Shown: one piece after another, positions 62,927-64,000 of the stretch | Layout: the number at the start of each line of letters is the position of its first letter | Position numbering within the stretch: the stretch's first letter is position 1 | Source of the DNA: CAZBNB01 sp964493245 | GTDB taxonomy: Bacteria > Pseudomonadota > Gammaproteobacteria > Legionellales > Legionellaceae | DNA length: 64,000 nucleotides | Assembly (NCBI GenBank): GCA_964493245.1 | Contig: CAZBNB010000003.1 | Span: 62,001-126,000, forward strand | Reading direction: 5' to 3' | Made by a program: the position numbers and the translations under genes | The notes under the pieces: generated by a model | What the model saw: only the letters and a program-made list of their open reading frames with translations | Told to the model about the DNA's origin: nothing | Database searches by the model: none

Positions 62927-63849
62927 TGAAGATAAGCGCCTGCAATATCTTCGCCCGTCTCGCGTGCTACTTCTCGAATACAGGTGGGGCTAGTCACATT
63001 GATTTCTGTTAGGTGCTGACCAATCACATCAATCCCAACAAAACCCAAGCCCTTCTCTTCAAGCATCGGAGCTATCTGTGCACAGATCTGTTTATCGTGA
63101 GCGGTTAATGGGACAACTTTACCATGCCCACCAGCTGCCAAATTACCACGGCTTTCACCGGGCGCTGGAAATCTCGCCAGAGCATGGGATACGGGTTTAC
63201 CGGCTATCAGTAAAATCCGCTTATCGCCCTCGGTATAAATTTCTGGAATAAAACGTTGTGCCATGATCAGCTGCTGCTGTTGTACTGTTAAAAGATCTAA
63301 AATAACAGATAAATTACGCCCATCTTCACTCACATGAAAAACACTTTGACCTCCCATGCCATCCAAGCGCTTGAATATCACATTGCGATGTTCCGCCCAA
63401 AACGCTTTGAGTTGGGTGATATTGGCTGATACCAATGTTTTAGGAATCAGTGAAGGATATTGTAACGTGATCATTTTTTCATTGACATCACGTAAACCGC
63501 GAGGCTGATTAGCGACCAGCACGCCGGATCTTTCTGCAAGCTCTAATAAATTGAGCGCATAAAGATAAGCCATATTCACCGGTGGATCTTTGCGCACTAA
63601 GATAATATCAAAGGTAGACAGCGCATGTTCACCTAATGATTTTGATGCGTACCATGGTGTATCAGCCAAATCAAATAACACTATGTCGTGTACCTGCGCA
63701 TAGGGCTCACCATTTTGACAAAATAAATCATCCAAGGTGAAATACACACATTCCCAACCCATTTTTTGAGCCGACTCAATCATCGCCAAGGTTGAATCTT
63801 TATAAGGTGTCAGAGTCTTTAATGGATCCATCAAAATAGCTAGTTTCAT
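62881..63849 (-). CDS. gshB: Glutathione synthetase
   Basis: Joins glycine to gamma-glutamylcysteine with ATP. MKLAILMDPL at the start, NQPRGLRDVNEKM, FKRLDGMGGQSVFH (ATP-grasp), RIFIPEIYTEGDKRILLI-like segment and INVTSPTCIREVARETG near the end are standard. The ATG at 63849 (322 aa) follows a GGAGGGTGAGGG site; the frame to 63885 overlaps trmL. A gshA partner is not in the window. Confidence 0.95.
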   Translation of the reverse strand: MKLAILMDPLKTLTPYKDSTLAMIESAQKMGWECVYFTLDDLFCQNGEPYAQVHDIVLFDLADTPWYASKSLGEHALSTFDIILVRKDPPVNMAYLYALNLLELAERSGVLVANQPRGLRDVNEKMITLQYPSLIPKTLVSANITQLKAFWAEHRNVIFKRLDGMGGQSVFHVSEDGRNLSVILDLLTVQQQQLIMAQRFIPEIYTEGDKRILLIAGKPVSHALARFPAPGESRGNLAAGGHGKVVPLTAHDKQICAQIAPMLEEKGLGFVGIDVIGQHLTEINVTSPTCIREVARETGEDIAGAYLHYLMTARLKLNKTSG

Positions 63850-63854
63850 CGCCC

Positions 63855-63998
63855 TCACCCTCCCTGAAATCCTAATTGTCGCCATGCTTCAAACAAGGTA
63901 ATCGCCACCGCATTGGACAAATTTAAACTACGGCTTTCAGGCCGCATGGGAATGCGAATACCGGTAAAATAAGCTCGCAGTGAGGCAGGTAACCCTCG
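63855..63998 (-). CDS. trmL: tRNA (cytidine/uridine-34-2'-O)-methyltransferase TrmL, C-terminal part
   Basis: Open frame from the right edge to the TGA at 63857-63855, 47 residues. It shows IPMRPESRSLNLSNAVAITLFE followed by WRQLGFQGG, the SpoU-fold motif 3 (SRSLNLSNAVA) and usual TrmL ending. The start lies outside the window. It ends 5 bases before gshB, so the two are probably co-transcribed. Confidence 0.9.
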   Translation of the reverse strand, partial: RGLPASLRAYFTGIRIPMRPESRSLNLSNAVAITLFEAWRQLGFQGG

Positions 63999-64000
63999 TG

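Noticed and set aside
1..64000. tRNA, rRNA or CRISPR arrays
   Set aside because: I looked for cloverleaf ends and spaced direct repeats in the intergenic regions; the only regular repeats are coding tandem arrays or palindromic elements without spacers.

Overview
The window reads as a draft scaffold from a gammaproteobacterium of the Legionella/Coxiella kind (order Legionellales). The reasons are a gammaproteobacterial housekeeping set (glyQS-rsmJ, gatCAB, guaBA, minDE, groESL with a sigma-32-type promoter, scpB-rluB-rlmD-relA, trpH-yciO-trpS), a low-to-moderate GC feel, a Com1/DsbA2-like disulfide protein, a Kdo-hydroxylase-family protein, and several long AT-rich ORFs that look like host-directed effectors (a kinase-like protein, a DXD glycosyltransferase-like protein, an ankyrin protein and others). 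I cannot fix the genus from sequence alone, and no secretion-system genes lie in the window. Layout, left to right: end of a universal stress protein; a 1037-aa effector-like ORF with a Gln-Glu tract; a Cys-rich lipoprotein; minus-strand guaB, guaA-bioF-bioH-bioD; plus-strand minD-minE without minC; a 264-aa two-TM ORF; minus-strand clcA-DUF1189-hydrolase-fadE; plus-strand gatCAB; an M13 peptidase; a Kdo-hydroxylase-like gene; an L,D-transpeptidase lipoprotein; recJ-cytochrome c; a DUF498 protein divergent from an RpfE-like protein; the scpA/scpB-rluB-rlmD-relA block; trpH-yciO-trpS; a Cys-rich secreted peptide followed by a His-rich DUF6969-like gene; three plus-strand unknown or effector-like genes; groESL; a kinase-like effector; dsbD; a giant ankyrin/coiled-coil gene broken by an assembly gap; dsbA-glyQ-glyS-rsmJ; a pyruvate/indolepyruvate decarboxylase; and trmL-gshB at the right edge. 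Most intergenic spaces over 200 bp are filled by small non-coding palindromic elements. At least four families recur: a CTAG-flanked family A whose ends supply stop codons, family B with ends starting GGTCTGTTGACATTTC, family C with ends starting CAGGACTTACGC, and family D with a 28-bp-arm hairpin. A 34-bp-arm palindrome occurs once. They lie next to most of the effector-like ORFs and have pushed scpA and scpB apart. A decayed GIY-YIG nuclease fragment sits inside one such element. The main re-annotation result is that the two ORFs on either side of the 100-N gap (53075-53174) are one gene of roughly 1500 residues: both frame arithmetic and repeat phase require the true gap to be 2 modulo 3 (17 modulo 18), not 100.
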